Shown here: piece after piece, positions 55,720 through 64,000 of the stretch
Layout of the letters: each line of letters begins with the position of its first letter
Position numbering within the stretch: the stretch's first letter is position 1
From: Saccharibacillus alkalitolerans
GTDB taxonomy: Bacteria > Bacillota > Bacilli > Paenibacillales > Paenibacillaceae
Reading direction: 5' to 3'
Assembly: GCF_011090185.1 (NCBI RefSeq)
Contig: NZ_JAAFGS010000008.1
Location: 124,001-188,000 of the forward strand
DNA length: 64,000 bases
Position numbers and translations under genes: made by a program
Notes under the pieces: model-generated
The model's input: only the letters and a program-made list of their open reading frames with translations
Told to the model about the DNA's origin: nothing
Database searches by the model: none

Positions 55720-56667
55720 ATGAACACCGGACAGCCGGAATACAAAGAGGTCGGGCACGGCGCGGGAGATCGGTTGGGGATCGGCCGGTCGGAACGCGGA
55801 ACGGAAGGCGTTGGCGTGCCGGGAACGCAAGAGCGGAACCCACCGGAAATACGGGAGAGCGGAACTTGGCCGGCGGGCATGCGCATCTGGACCCCGCCGC
55901 TGGAAAGCATGCCGGAAGACGTGATGTTTCCGCTGGCCTGGGAAGAAATGATGTGCCGCCGGGTCGGCGAAGGGGAGCCTCCGATCATGCATATTTGGCG
56001 GCATCCGTACGCCTTGACGATCGGCATGAGAGACCGACGCCTGCCGAGAGCGCCGCAGGCGATGGACAAGCTGAGGCGGGAAGGCTGCTCGGTGGCCGTG
56101 CGGGTATCCGGCGGAGCCGCGGTGCCGCTCGACGAAGGCGTGGTCAACGTCTCGATCATCCTGCCTAATCCCGGCAGGAAGCTGGAGCTGCACGGCGATT
56201 TCGAGCGGATGGTCTCGCTGATCGCCGGCGCGGCTTCGCCGTGGACGAGCGAATCCAGAGCCGGCGAGATCGAAGGCGCATTCTGCCCGGGCGATTACGA
56301 CGTCAGCGTGAACGGACGCAAGTTCTGCGGCATCGCGCAGCGCAGGCAGACGAAAGCTTACATTCTGACGGCGTTCGTGATCGTGGACGGCAGCGGGGAA
56401 GAACGCCGGCGTCTGGCGCGCGAATTTTACGACGAAGCTTCGGGCGTGCTGCAGCCGGGCGAAGCGTATCCCGAAGTGAAGGAAGGCTCGATGGGCAGCC
56501 TGGACGAGCTGGCCGGCGTTCCGTCGGCCGAAGCTTACATGTCGTCGCTCGTGGAGTGGATGGTCGAACGCGCCGGCGCCTCCGTGCTGACAAGCGCGCC
56601 GCAGCTGCCGATGGACGAGCTGGATCGGCTGTCGGCGGAGCTTAGAAAACGGTACGACCGGGACTGA
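55720..56667 (+). CDS. lipL: Octanoyl-[GcvH]:protein N-octanoyltransferase LipL
   Basis: Amidotransferase moving octanoyl groups from GcvH to E2 subunits in Bacillus-type lipoate assembly, 315 residues. The lipoyl/biotin ligase fold has WRHPYALTIGMRDRRLP, VRVSGGAAVPLDEGVVNVSIILP and the catalytic Cys189 in EGAFCPGDYDVSVNGRKFCGIAQRRQ, characteristic of LipL. An N-terminal extension of about 50 residues (TGQPEYKEVGHGAGDRLG...) is low-complexity. ATG 55720 follows AAGGGGAG. It is monocistronic. Confidence 0.9.
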   Translation: MNTGQPEYKEVGHGAGDRLGIGRSERGTEGVGVPGTQERNPPEIRESGTWPAGMRIWTPPLESMPEDVMFPLAWEEMMCRRVGEGEPPIMHIWRHPYALTIGMRDRRLPRAPQAMDKLRREGCSVAVRVSGGAAVPLDEGVVNVSIILPNPGRKLELHGDFERMVSLIAGAASPWTSESRAGEIEGAFCPGDYDVSVNGRKFCGIAQRRQTKAYILTAFVIVDGSGEERRRLAREFYDEASGVLQPGEAYPEVKEGSMGSLDELAGVPSAEAYMSSLVEWMVERAGASVLTSAPQLPMDELDRLSAELRKRYDRD

Positions 56668-56711
56668 GAAGAAGCGCGGACGCAAGCCGACGGACTTTCG
56701 CTTTCCGATAT

Positions 56712-56762
56712 CAAAAAGCCGTTCCCCGAAGCCGCATCGGCGGCTCGGGGAACGGCTTTTGA
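56712..56762. terminator. Terminator between lipL and hydrolase genes
   Basis: AAAAGCCGTTCCCCGA pairs with TCGGGGAACGGCTTTT around inner AGCCGC/GCGGCT. A 22-bp near-perfect stem, usable in both directions. Confidence 0.82.
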
Positions 56763-56839
56763 CGTTAGAACGGCGGTTCGGAAAGGTTCTTCCGGACCGG
56801 AGAAGCGTACGAAATGCGAAGGCGGCTTGAACGAGGCGG

Positions 56840-57892
56840 TTAAGGCGAAGGAATCTCTACCGCTTCGCCCTTTTCGATCTCTTCCTGCTTCGCCAGGCTG
56901 ATATCGCCGAGGAAGTTGGAGACGCGGCGCAGATACTCGCGCGGATGTTCGCGGAAGATCAGCTCGTGATGCGAGTTCTGCACGATCCAGGAACGCGAAT
57001 TCGGATTGGTCTGGTTCGCGGCCAGCTGCTCGGCGATCTGATACGGCGCCTTCGTATCTTCGGTGCCGTGGATAAAGAAGATCGGAATCGGATAGTCTTT
57101 CTGTTCGACTTCCCTGTAGGGAATCTGATGGAGACTCGTTCCGTTCAGGATCGGGAACAGCATCTGCAAAATCTCGAGCGACGGATGACGGGGGAGCGAA
57201 ATGTTCTGCCGAATGTTATGGTACAGCGTATCCGGCTGCAGCAGGAAGGCGCTGTCCAAAATCATCGCATCGATATCGTCGCTGATCAGAGCCGACTGAA
57301 GCGCGGTACCGCCGCCCATCGAGAAGCCCCAGACGACCACCTGCTCCGCTCCGTTTTGCTTGGCGTACTGGACGGCTCCGAGAAGCTGCTGCGTTTCTTT
57401 TTTGCCGCCTGTCGCGACTTCTTTGCTGCCGTGCGAAGCGAAGCCGTAATCGAACATGATGACGTTGAAATTCAGTCGGTGCGCATAATTGGCAATGTCG
57501 TACATCGGAATCCAGGTCTCTTCGCGGTTGGCTCCGTATCCGTGGCTGAGCACGATCGTTTTCTTCGATTCCGCATCGTCGGCCGGGATATACCAGCCCT
57601 GCATGATTCGGCTTCCGTCGGCTGCGGGGAAGGTGACATCCTTATAATCCATATTGACCGCCTGCTTGGGATTGGAATACAGCGGCGCGACGGTAGGATT
57701 GGACAGCACCCAGGCGATGTAGGCGTGCAGCGCGACAAAACAAAAGATCAAAAAGAAAAGAATCGATAAGAACAAAGCCACGGCTACGTTACGCAACCGG
57801 CGACGGCCCGGAGAAATTTCCTTGACGCTGTCGTCCGTCTGCAAAGCGTTCTGCCGCTCGGACGGGGCGACGGTTCCGGAAGCGGGATTCAT
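56840..57892 (-). CDS. Membrane-anchored alpha/beta hydrolase
   Basis: Probable serine esterase or peptidase of unknown substrate, 350 residues. One N-terminal TM (NVAVALFLSILFFLIFCFVALHAYI, about 35-60) anchors it with the catalytic domain outside. The fold has VLSHGYGANREETWIPMYDIA, the nucleophile elbow VVWGFSMGGGTALQ, IPIFFIHGTEDTKAP with the acid, and IVQNSHHELIF with the His. ATG 57892 lies 7 bases from AAGGAGA. It resembles Bacillus YqkD-like hydrolases. Confidence 0.9.
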   Translation of the reverse strand: MNPASGTVAPSERQNALQTDDSVKEISPGRRRLRNVAVALFLSILFFLIFCFVALHAYIAWVLSNPTVAPLYSNPKQAVNMDYKDVTFPAADGSRIMQGWYIPADDAESKKTIVLSHGYGANREETWIPMYDIANYAHRLNFNVIMFDYGFASHGSKEVATGGKKETQQLLGAVQYAKQNGAEQVVVWGFSMGGGTALQSALISDDIDAMILDSAFLLQPDTLYHNIRQNISLPRHPSLEILQMLFPILNGTSLHQIPYREVEQKDYPIPIFFIHGTEDTKAPYQIAEQLAANQTNPNSRSWIVQNSHHELIFREHPREYLRRVSNFLGDISLAKQEEIEKGEAVEIPSP

Positions 57893-58173
57893 CGCGGTCT
57901 CTCCTTGTCTGGAATTTGGATTGGCGCGCCGGCCGGCTGTGCGTTTCCCGCCGCAGCCGGCGCGGCCGCTCGAATATTGTTGAAAAATGAAAGGTTCTTT
58001 GTATTTATGGTATGTTCCGGCGAGACCGAAGTCAAACCTACTCCTTTTATCGGAAAGCGGATGCATTCTCTGAACTCCCTTTTGCTTGTCCGCCTGCTGC
58101 GGACTTTCGCAGTTTGCGAAGAGGGGAGAAGGAGAGCGCGGACGCAGTCTTCGGTTTCATAAAAAATATTTTT

Positions 58174-58190
58174 GTTTCATTCAATGAAAC
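58174..58190. promoter_or_regulatory. GTTTCA-N5-TGAAAC palindrome at the iclR promoter
   Basis: GTTTCATT-C-AATGAAAC, a perfect 8-bp dyad. It lies just upstream of a TATATT/TATAAA -10 region (58201-58211), so it would overlap the -35 and fit autorepression. The same half-sites occur at 63279-63295 before aconitase. Extra ATGAAAC halves occur at 58245 and 58264. Confidence 0.7.
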
Positions 58191-58312
58191 GAAAATGTGC
58201 TATATTATAAAGAAACGGATGCCGGGTGAACCATGTCTTTTATTATGAAACGCCCGGGCAGCCGATGAAACTCAAAATTCCCGATGGGAATCCGGAGAGA
58301 AGGTATACCTGT

Positions 58313-59056
58313 ATGGAAGACGGCAAGTTAAAGGTAAGGGCCGTTGATCGTGCGCTCGATATATTGATGTGTTTTACCCGGAGCGGCAGCCTGAGCCTGA
58401 CGGAAATCGCCGGAGAAGTCGGCCTGCACAAGAGCACGGTGCACCGGCTGATGACGACGCTTGAGGAAAAGGGATTCGTAAGCCGCGACGTGTCGACGGA
58501 AAAGTATCGCCTCGGCATCAAAATCTGGGAGCTGTCCGCCCACTTGTCGAACACCGACGATCCGGCGCTGCTCCTGCTGCCCGCGATGGAACGGCTGCGC
58601 GACGAGTTGGCCGAGACCGTAAGCCTTTACGTGCGCGACGGCCGCGAGCGCCTGCGCATCCAGGCCGTGCAGAGCAATCAGGCGATCCGCCGCGTCGCTC
58701 CCGTCGGAGCCCGGCTGCCGCTGTACGTCGGCGCTTCGAGCAAGGTGCTTGTCGCGTTCGCGAGCGAGCGCGAGCAGGAGTATATTCTGAGCGATCCGAT
58801 CTGGCCGGATTCGGTAGGCCGGACGGCGTTCCGCGACCAGCTGAGAGCTATTCGCGCCGCCGGCTACGCGATCAGCGTCGAGGAGCGCGAGCAGGGCGCG
58901 ACGTCGGTCGCCGCTCCCATCTTCGACTTGAAAGGCAATCTGGCCGCGGCGCTGTCGGTATCCGGTCCGCTTGCCCGCCTGCCGGTCGAGAAGCTGGAGA
59001 GCTACGCTCCGCTCCTGATGGAGCGAGCGCGGGAGATGGGCTTGATGATCCGGTAA
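58313..59056 (+). CDS. IclR-family transcriptional regulator
   Basis: Transcription factor with an IclR winged helix and effector-binding GAF-like domain, 247 residues. The HTH (about 5-65) has VRAVDRALDILMCFTRSGSLSLTEIAGEVGLHKSTVHRLMTTLEEKGFV. The effector domain includes RRVAPVGARLPLYVGASSKVLVAFASER and SVEEREQGATSVAAPIFDLKGNLAAALSVSGP, strongly typical. ATG 58313 lies 9 bases from GGAGAGAAGG. The operator-like palindrome in its promoter recurs before the aconitase gene 5 kb away. The small-molecule ligand, perhaps a sugar or organic acid, is unknown. Confidence 0.92.
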   Translation: MEDGKLKVRAVDRALDILMCFTRSGSLSLTEIAGEVGLHKSTVHRLMTTLEEKGFVSRDVSTEKYRLGIKIWELSAHLSNTDDPALLLLPAMERLRDELAETVSLYVRDGRERLRIQAVQSNQAIRRVAPVGARLPLYVGASSKVLVAFASEREQEYILSDPIWPDSVGRTAFRDQLRAIRAAGYAISVEEREQGATSVAAPIFDLKGNLAAALSVSGPLARLPVEKLESYAPLLMERAREMGLMIR

Positions 59057-59190
59057 GCAGCCGGAAACGGCATGACAAAAACGCGCGGAAGCCGAGGAAT
59101 CGGCGGCCGCGCGTTTTTGCTTTCCCGCACGGATCCGGCTATCCTATACCATGATGAAGCTCATTATTCGGAAAAGGCGGGGGAACCGAT

Positions 59191-59700
59191 ATGGAATTGA
59201 CGTTTTCGCAGGTCGGTACGGAACGGGAAATTGCGGAGGTGGCAAAGCTTGCGGCGGACATCTGGCGGGAATATTACGTGTCCTTGATTACGCGCGAACA
59301 GGTCGACTACATGGTCGATAAATATCAGTCCGTGCCCGCGATCACGGAACAGATCGAGCAGCAAGGCTGCGAATATTATCTGATGCGCGCAGAAGAAGTC
59401 CCCGTCGGCTACATGGCGGTCAAGGAAGAAGAAGGCAGGCTCTTTTTGAGCAAGTTTTACGTACATAAAGAATACCGCGGACGAGGCTATGCCAGCCGTG
59501 CGGACGCCTTCTTGGAGGAGCTGTGCCTGCGGCGCGATTTAAGCCGCATTTGGCTGACGGTCAACCGCGACAACGCTTCGAGCATCGCCGTTTACGAGAA
59601 AAAAGGGTTCCGCGTCGTGCGCGAACAGGTCGCCGATATCGGCGGCGGCTTCGTCATGGACGACTTCGTGATGGAAAAAGAAATCGCGCACCGGCCGTAA
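59191..59700 (+). CDS. GNAT-family N-acetyltransferase (PaiA-like)
   Basis: Acetyltransferase of unknown substrate, possibly polyamine-related by similarity to PaiA, 169 residues. MELTFSQVGTEREIAEVAKLAADIWREYY opens it, LSKFYVHKEYRGRGYASRADAF is the acetyl-CoA loop and WLTVNRDNASSIAVYEKKGFRVVREQ is motif B. AAGGCGGGGG precedes ATG 59191. It converges with another GNAT gene. Confidence 0.87.
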   Translation: MELTFSQVGTEREIAEVAKLAADIWREYYVSLITREQVDYMVDKYQSVPAITEQIEQQGCEYYLMRAEEVPVGYMAVKEEEGRLFLSKFYVHKEYRGRGYASRADAFLEELCLRRDLSRIWLTVNRDNASSIAVYEKKGFRVVREQVADIGGGFVMDDFVMEKEIAHRP

Positions 59701-59725
59701 ACGCAACAGCGTTCGGCCCGGCGCG

Positions 59726-60196
59726 CTACAGATCCATCGACATCCGAATCATATCGCGGCATTGGATGCCGTTCTCGTAAATCGGTTCGTCGTAATGCCG
59801 GATAAAAAAGTCGAGGTCCACGCCGACGATTCGGAAGCCGCATTTCTGATACAGGGCAAGCTGGCCGATGCCCGAATTGCCCGTGCCGACTTCCAGGGTG
59901 CGGAAGCGGGCTTCGCGGGCCGTGCGCACGGCGTGTCCGACGAGCTTTTTGCCGATTCCCTGCCCGTGCAGCGTCTCGTCGACCGCGACGTTGACGAGTT
60001 CCGCCGTATCGGGCCGGGTAGGCAGCAAAACGTATACGCCGACGATCCGAACGTCCGATTCCGCGACGAAGCAGCTTCCCCGGCGAAGATAATCTTCGAC
60101 GAGGGGAGGCGACGGATCGGCAAGCAGCAGCAGTTCCAGCGGCGGTCGTTCTTCCGGGCCCAGCGGGCGAATGATAAGCGGCAGGTTTCTTTCCAA
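59726..60196 (-). CDS. GNAT-family N-acetyltransferase
   Basis: Acetyltransferase of unknown substrate, 156 residues. The core has ELVNVAVDETLHGQGIGKKLVGHAVRTA (acetyl-CoA loop), LEVGTGNSGIGQLALYQKCGFRIVGVD and a tail FFIRHYDEPIYENGIQCRDMIRM seen in a YvbK-like subgroup. The TTG start at 60196 is supported by AAGGAGG 7 bases upstream. Confidence 0.88.
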   Translation of the reverse strand: MERNLPLIIRPLGPEERPPLELLLLADPSPPLVEDYLRRGSCFVAESDVRIVGVYVLLPTRPDTAELVNVAVDETLHGQGIGKKLVGHAVRTAREARFRTLEVGTGNSGIGQLALYQKCGFRIVGVDLDFFIRHYDEPIYENGIQCRDMIRMSMDL

Positions 60197-60343
60197 GTTG
60201 GTTCCTCCTTGCTAGGGTCTCGGGCTTTCCGGGCCATTATAACGCGAAAAGATCGGCAGAGACAAAGTCTCCTGTCCGACGTTCCGTATCGACATCGAAA
60301 AGAGCCAAAAGATGCGCCGATTCGCGCCGTGCCGTTTTCGGGT

Positions 60344-60392
60344 ACAAAAAAGCCGCTTCATCCGCCGTAGGGCGAATGGAGCGGCTTTCTTT
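60344..60392 (-). terminator. Terminator of acnA
   Basis: AAAAGCCGCT-type stem (AGCCGC at 60350 region with GCGGCT at 60381) with inner CGCC/GGCG; on the minus strand it ends in a T-run. Confidence 0.75.
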
Positions 60393-60405
60393 TTTCGGCT
60401 GACGG

Positions 60406-63150
60406 TTAGTCCTGCATTTTCAGAGGTTTTTCGCCGTTTGCGACTTTCATCATCTGGCGAAGCACCGTCTGCAGAATGCCTCCGTTGTAGTAGTAGTCGA
60501 CGTCGACCATGCTGTCCAGACGCGCGATGGCGTTGAACTCGAACCGGGTGCCGTCCTCGCGGGTTACGGCGACCGTCACCTTCTGGCCCGGCTTCACGTC
60601 GTTGCTCAGGCCGAGGATGTCGAACGTCTCGCGGCCGTCGAGGCCGAGGGACTTCCAGCTGCTGCCTTCCTCGAACTGGAGCGGAAGAACGCCCATTCCG
60701 ACGAGGTTGCTGCGGTGGATCCGTTCGAAGCTCTCGGCGATAACGGCTTTGACGCCGAGCAGCATCGTGCCTTTGGCCGCCCAGTCGCGAGAGCTGCCCG
60801 TTCCGTACTCTTTGCCGGCGATGACGACCAGGTTCTGGCCTTCGTCCTGATACTTCATGGAAGCGTCGTAGATGGACATCACTTCGTCGGTCGGCAGGTA
60901 CTTGGTCACGCCGCCTTCGGTGCCCGGAGCGACCATGTTGCGGATCCGGATGTTGGCGAACGTGCCGCGCATCATGACCTCATGGTTGCCTCGGCGGGAG
61001 CCGTAGGAGTTGAAGTCTTTGCGCTCCACGCCGTGCTCGGCCAGATACAGCCCCGCCGGGCTCTTCGGCGCGATGTTGCCCGCAGGCGAGATATGGTCGG
61101 TCGTGACCGAATCGCCCAGCAGCGCCAGAGCGCGCGACTGCTTGATATCGGAAATATCGTTCAGGCCTTCGTTCAGGTAGCGGAAGAACGGCGGATTCTG
61201 GATGTACGTCGATTCCGCATCCCATTCGTACAGCTCGCCTTCCGGCACTTCGATCGCGTTCCAGCGCTCGTTGGCGGTGAACACGTTCGCGTATTTCAGG
61301 CGGAACATTTCCGGCGTGATCGCCATGGCGACCGCGTCGCGGATCTCTTGGGACGTCGGCCAGATATCGCGCAGGAAGACGGGTTCGCCCTGTTGGTCGT
61401 AGCCGAGCGGTTCCGTCGCCATATCGATGTTCACCGTGCCGGCCAGCGCGTAAGCGACAACGAGCGGCGGCGACGCCAGATAGTTCATTTTGACCTGAGC
61501 ATGAATACGGCCTTCGAAGTTCCGGTTGCCGGACAGAACGCCCGCCACGGTCAGATCGTTATCGGTAATCGCCTGGGCAACGTCTTCCGACAGCGGACCG
61601 GAGTTGCCGATGCAGGTCGCGCAGCCGTAACCGGCCACGTAGAAGCCCAGCTTCTCAAGCGGATCCATCAGGCCTGCTTTATACAGGTAATCCGTTACGA
61701 TCAAGGAGCCCGGAGTCAAGCTTGTCTTGACGTATTCCGGACGGGTCAGTCCGCGTTCCACCGCTTTTTTCGCCAGCAGGCCGGCACCGAGCATAACGCT
61801 TGGGTTGGATGTGTTGGTACAGCTTGTGATTGCTGCGATCGCAACGGCGCCTGCACCCATCTCGCTCGTTTTGCCGTTCTTGTGCTTAACGGTAACCTTC
61901 TCGGCGATTTTCTCGTCGCTGAGGCCATAGCCGCCTTTGTCGATCGGCGTGCGGACGATATCATTGAAGTTTTCTTTCATGTTGGTCAGCTCGATACGGT
62001 CCTGCGGACGTTTAGGTCCCGCAAGGCTCGGTACGACGGAGCCCAGATCAAGCTCGATCACGTCGCTGAATTCCGGATCGGCCATATCGTCCGTGCGGAA
62101 CATGCCCTGCGCGCGGTAATACTGCTCAACCAGTTCGATCTGCTCGTCCGTACGACCCGTGTTGCGCAGGTAGGTCAGAGTTTCTTCGTCAACCGGGAAG
62201 AAGCCCATCGTTGCGCCGTATTCCGGAGCCATATTGGCGACCGTCGCCCGGTCCGCCAGACCGATGTTGCTCAGACCCGGGCCGAAGAACTCGACGAATT
62301 TGCCGACTACGCCTTTTTTGCGCAGCATTTCGGTGACGGTGAGAGCCAGGTCTGTCGCGGTTGCGCCTTCGGCCAGGCCTCCCGTGAGCTTGAAGCCGAC
62401 GACGTCCGGCGTAACAAAGTAGAGCGGCTGACCGAGCATGCCGGCTTCCGCTTCGATGCCGCCGACGCCCCAGCCCACGACGCCCAGACCGTTGATCATC
62501 GTCGTGTGGGAATCCGTGCCGACGAGGGAATCCGGGAAGACGTAAGTCTCGCCGTCCACTTCCTTCGTCGCGGCCACGGAAGCCAGATACTCCAGGTTGA
62601 CCTGGTGCACGATGCCCGTGGACGGCGGAACGGCGCGGAAGTTATCGAATGCCGTCTGCGCCCAGCGCAGGAAGCGATAGCGTTCTTCGTTGCGTTCGAA
62701 TTCGAGATTGATGTTGAAGTCCAGCGCGTCGGAAGTGCCGAAAGCGTCGACCATGACCGAGTGGTCGATGACGAGATCGACCGGCACGAGCGGGTTGATC
62801 TGCTTCGGATCGCCGCCGCCGAGTTTTACGGTATCGCGCATGGCCGCCAGATCGACGACGACCGGAACGCCGGTGAAGTCCTGCAGCACGATGCGCGCCG
62901 GAATGAACGGGATTTCCTTGTTATTGTCGCGCTCTTCGTTCCAGCGCGCGATCTGCTTGACATGCTCTTCGGTAATCGCGCGTCCGTCGAACTGGCGCAC
63001 GGCCGCTTCGAGCAGAACGCGAATGGAGAACGGAAGCTTGGAGATGCTGCCGTGACCTTGTTCTTCGAGTGCCTTCAGGCTGTAATAACGGAAAGTCTTG
63101 CCGCCCGATTCAAGGGTGCGCGCGGCGGAGAATTGATCGGATAAAGCCAT
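60406..63150 (-). CDS. acnA: Aconitate hydratase (AcnA type)
   Basis: TCA-cycle enzyme interconverting citrate and isocitrate, also an RNA-binding regulator in its apo-form in Bacillus. It has 914 residues. The [4Fe-4S] Cys lie in [18 protein letters not shown] and [44 protein letters not shown] and the swivelling-domain motif [48 protein letters not shown] are intact. The start follows AGGAGGTACACC. Its promoter and an IclR-type palindrome lie upstream at 63279-63348. Confidence 0.97.
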   Translation of the reverse strand: MALSDQFSAARTLESGGKTFRYYSLKALEEQGHGSISKLPFSIRVLLEAAVRQFDGRAITEEHVKQIARWNEERDNNKEIPFIPARIVLQDFTGVPVVVDLAAMRDTVKLGGGDPKQINPLVPVDLVIDHSVMVDAFGTSDALDFNINLEFERNEERYRFLRWAQTAFDNFRAVPPSTGIVHQVNLEYLASVAATKEVDGETYVFPDSLVGTDSHTTMINGLGVVGWGVGGIEAEAGMLGQPLYFVTPDVVGFKLTGGLAEGATATDLALTVTEMLRKKGVVGKFVEFFGPGLSNIGLADRATVANMAPEYGATMGFFPVDEETLTYLRNTGRTDEQIELVEQYYRAQGMFRTDDMADPEFSDVIELDLGSVVPSLAGPKRPQDRIELTNMKENFNDIVRTPIDKGGYGLSDEKIAEKVTVKHKNGKTSEMGAGAVAIAAITSCTNTSNPSVMLGAGLLAKKAVERGLTRPEYVKTSLTPGSLIVTDYLYKAGLMDPLEKLGFYVAGYGCATCIGNSGPLSEDVAQAITDNDLTVAGVLSGNRNFEGRIHAQVKMNYLASPPLVVAYALAGTVNIDMATEPLGYDQQGEPVFLRDIWPTSQEIRDAVAMAITPEMFRLKYANVFTANERWNAIEVPEGELYEWDAESTYIQNPPFFRYLNEGLNDISDIKQSRALALLGDSVTTDHISPAGNIAPKSPAGLYLAEHGVERKDFNSYGSRRGNHEVMMRGTFANIRIRNMVAPGTEGGVTKYLPTDEVMSIYDASMKYQDEGQNLVVIAGKEYGTGSSRDWAAKGTMLLGVKAVIAESFERIHRSNLVGMGVLPLQFEEGSSWKSLGLDGRETFDILGLSNDVKPGQKVTVAVTREDGTRFEFNAIARLDSMVDVDYYYNGGILQTVLRQMMKVANGEKPLKMQD

Positions 63151-63278
63151 AGGTGTACCTCCTCGGGAATGTGGTGGAACGGCGCCCGCACGTTATGCCG
63201 TGCAAAAGCGCGAACAGCAGGAAGAGTGACTAAGATGAAATCAAGCAACGCCGAACCGATTCGGAAGAATCCGCCTTT

Positions 63279-63295
63279 GTTTCACTTGATGAAAC
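63279..63295 (-). promoter_or_regulatory. GTTTCA-N5-TGAAAC palindrome in the acnA leader
   Basis: GTTTCACTTGATGAAAC, about 18-34 bases downstream of the predicted acnA transcription start. It has the same half-sites and spacing as the palindrome at the iclR promoter (58174). Confidence 0.65.
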
Positions 63296-63319
63296 TACAT
63301 TTCAAAAATTCCTGATTTA

Positions 63320-63348
63320 ATTATAACGTTTACAATTGTGCGCGTAAA
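63320..63348 (-). promoter_or_regulatory. acnA promoter
   Basis: On the minus strand TTTACG (63348-63343), 17-base spacer, TATAAT (63325-63320). Confidence 0.75.
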
Positions 63349-63413
63349 GTCCTTTTTGCCCATAAAAAGCCGCGGGATTCCAATTTTCGAACCGGTGCGG
63401 TATGCGGGTTTTC

Positions 63414-63443
63414 TTTGCAGGCAGGCCGCCGATCCTCTATACT
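63414..63443 (+). promoter_or_regulatory. Probable ddl promoter
   Basis: TTTGCA (63414-63419), 18-base spacer, TATACT (63438-63443). Confidence 0.55.
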
Positions 63444-63481
63444 GGGGAAAGAGATTTTAACGAATTGACGGGGGCTCAGAC

Positions 63482-64000
63482 ATGACAGCAAACAAATTGA
63501 CCGTAGGACTGGTATACGGCGGCAAATCGGGCGAACACGAGATTTCGCTGCAGACCGGCTTTGCGGTAATGAACGCATTCGATTACTCGAAATACGAGAT
63601 TGTTCCTTTTTATATTACCCTTCAGGGCGAGTGGCGAATGGGCTCCGCGCTTGACGGACCGATGAATTCGCAGGAAGAAATGAAGCTGGAATCGGCATCG
63701 GGCGGCACGGCCGAGGCGGCCGGCGCGCTGTTCGCGTCTTTGAGCGGCCGGGAGAGCGGGATCGATGTGATGTTCCCGCTGCTGCACGGCACGTTCGGGG
63801 AAGACGGCACCGTTCAAGGGCTGTTCGAGATGGCCGGGCTGCCTTACGTAGGCGCGGGCGTTCTCTCGTCCGCGGCGGGCATGGACAAGGACGTCATGAA
63901 AAAGCTGTTCGCGGCCGCCGGCCTCGAGCAGGGCGAGTACATCGCTTTCGGCGAGCGCGACTGGCGGGTAAGCCGGCACGAGCTGCTGCAGGAAGCGGAG
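63482..64000 (+). CDS. ddl: D-alanine--D-alanine ligase (5' part, runs off window)
   Basis: ATP-grasp enzyme making the D-Ala-D-Ala dipeptide for peptidoglycan. Only the first 173 residues lie in the window. The N-terminal motif is VGLVYGGKSGEHEISLQTG with the catalytic Glu, followed by VMFPLLHGTFGEDGTVQGLFEMAGLPYVGAGVLSSAAGMDK, the conserved central loop. ATG 63482 is 7 bases from GGGGG. It follows the divergent acnA with a 330-base intergenic region holding both promoters. Two D-Ala-related peptidases lie elsewhere in the window. Confidence 0.95.
   Translation, partial: MTANKLTVGLVYGGKSGEHEISLQTGFAVMNAFDYSKYEIVPFYITLQGEWRMGSALDGPMNSQEEMKLESASGGTAEAAGALFASLSGRESGIDVMFPLLHGTFGEDGTVQGLFEMAGLPYVGAGVLSSAAGMDKDVMKKLFAAAGLEQGEYIAFGERDWRVSRHELLQEAE

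Noticed and set aside
63170-63200. T-box-like GGTGGAACGGCG upstream of acnA
   Set aside because: On the wrong strand for acnA and too far from ddl promoter; no specifier stem or antiterminator seen.

Overview
The window reads as chromosomal DNA of a GC-rich, Gram-positive endospore-former relative in the Paenibacillaceae. The evidence is strong AAGGAGG-type ribosome sites, frequent TTG and GTG starts, sigma-A-like promoters, and Bacillales-type genes: EcsAB, bacilliredoxin, YitT, YneF, LipL, UgtP-like glycosyltransferase, MocR-AzlCD and a YtrA-type ABC locus. A Saccharibacillus or Paenibacillus-like genome is my inference. I saw no rRNA, tRNA, insertion sequence, prophage or CRISPR array. Most of the window looks like ordinary core and soft-core chromosome, with about 57 genes on both strands, mostly in short operons closed by clear hairpin terminators.

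Layout. 0-6 kb: a truncated AraC/GyrI-type regulator, a SNF2 helicase with a downstream low-complexity partner protein, and a VanY-like lipoprotein. 6-10 kb: a small alarmone synthetase, a zinc-ribbon protein with a charged middle, a small orphan protein, and MscL with a zinc-ribbon tail. 9.9-12.6 kb: a guanine-type riboswitch followed by xpt-pbuX. 12.8-17.1 kb: a GH13 glucosidase, a UgtP/MurG-like glycosyltransferase and a serine beta-lactamase-like hydrolase. 17.6-22.5 kb: a small conserved-looking protein, then a YtrA-regulated ABC cluster. 22.6-27.4 kb: a Rossmann protein, a GNAT, YitT, a TraB/GumN protein and a CwlK-like peptidase. 27.4-30 kb: MocR divergent from azlCD. 30-37 kb: an ElaA-like GNAT, a DUF402-like gene with an apparent frameshift, mntH, a PAP2 phosphatase, free-Met-sulfoxide reductase, a wHTH protein and a DHA2 drug exporter. 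37-43 kb: a MarR regulator, ecsAB, an HI0933 flavoprotein and an orphan sensor kinase. 43-48 kb: bacilliredoxin, nadE, a repeat-bearing intergenic region, acpS-mutY and sodA. 48-56.7 kb: a GNAT, a QueG-Ogt fusion, YneF, folE, a lipoprotein, an ABC-TetR operon and lipL. 56.8-64 kb: an alpha/beta hydrolase, an IclR regulator, two GNATs, aconitase and the 5' part of ddl.

Regulatory logic is unusually legible. There are candidate operators at the MocR-AzlCD divergence, the YtrA operon, the TetR-ABC operon, mntH (MntR-like box), and a shared GTTTCA-N5-TGAAAC palindrome found both at the iclR promoter and in the aconitase leader. That last link suggests the IclR protein controls the TCA cycle. The items most worth a second look are this IclR-aconitase link, the QueG-Ogt fusion, the four-copy 26-bp palindromic repeat at 45 kb, the C7-tract frameshift at 30.8 kb, and the riboswitch with a very long expression platform. 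I found no convincing wholly new multi-gene system.
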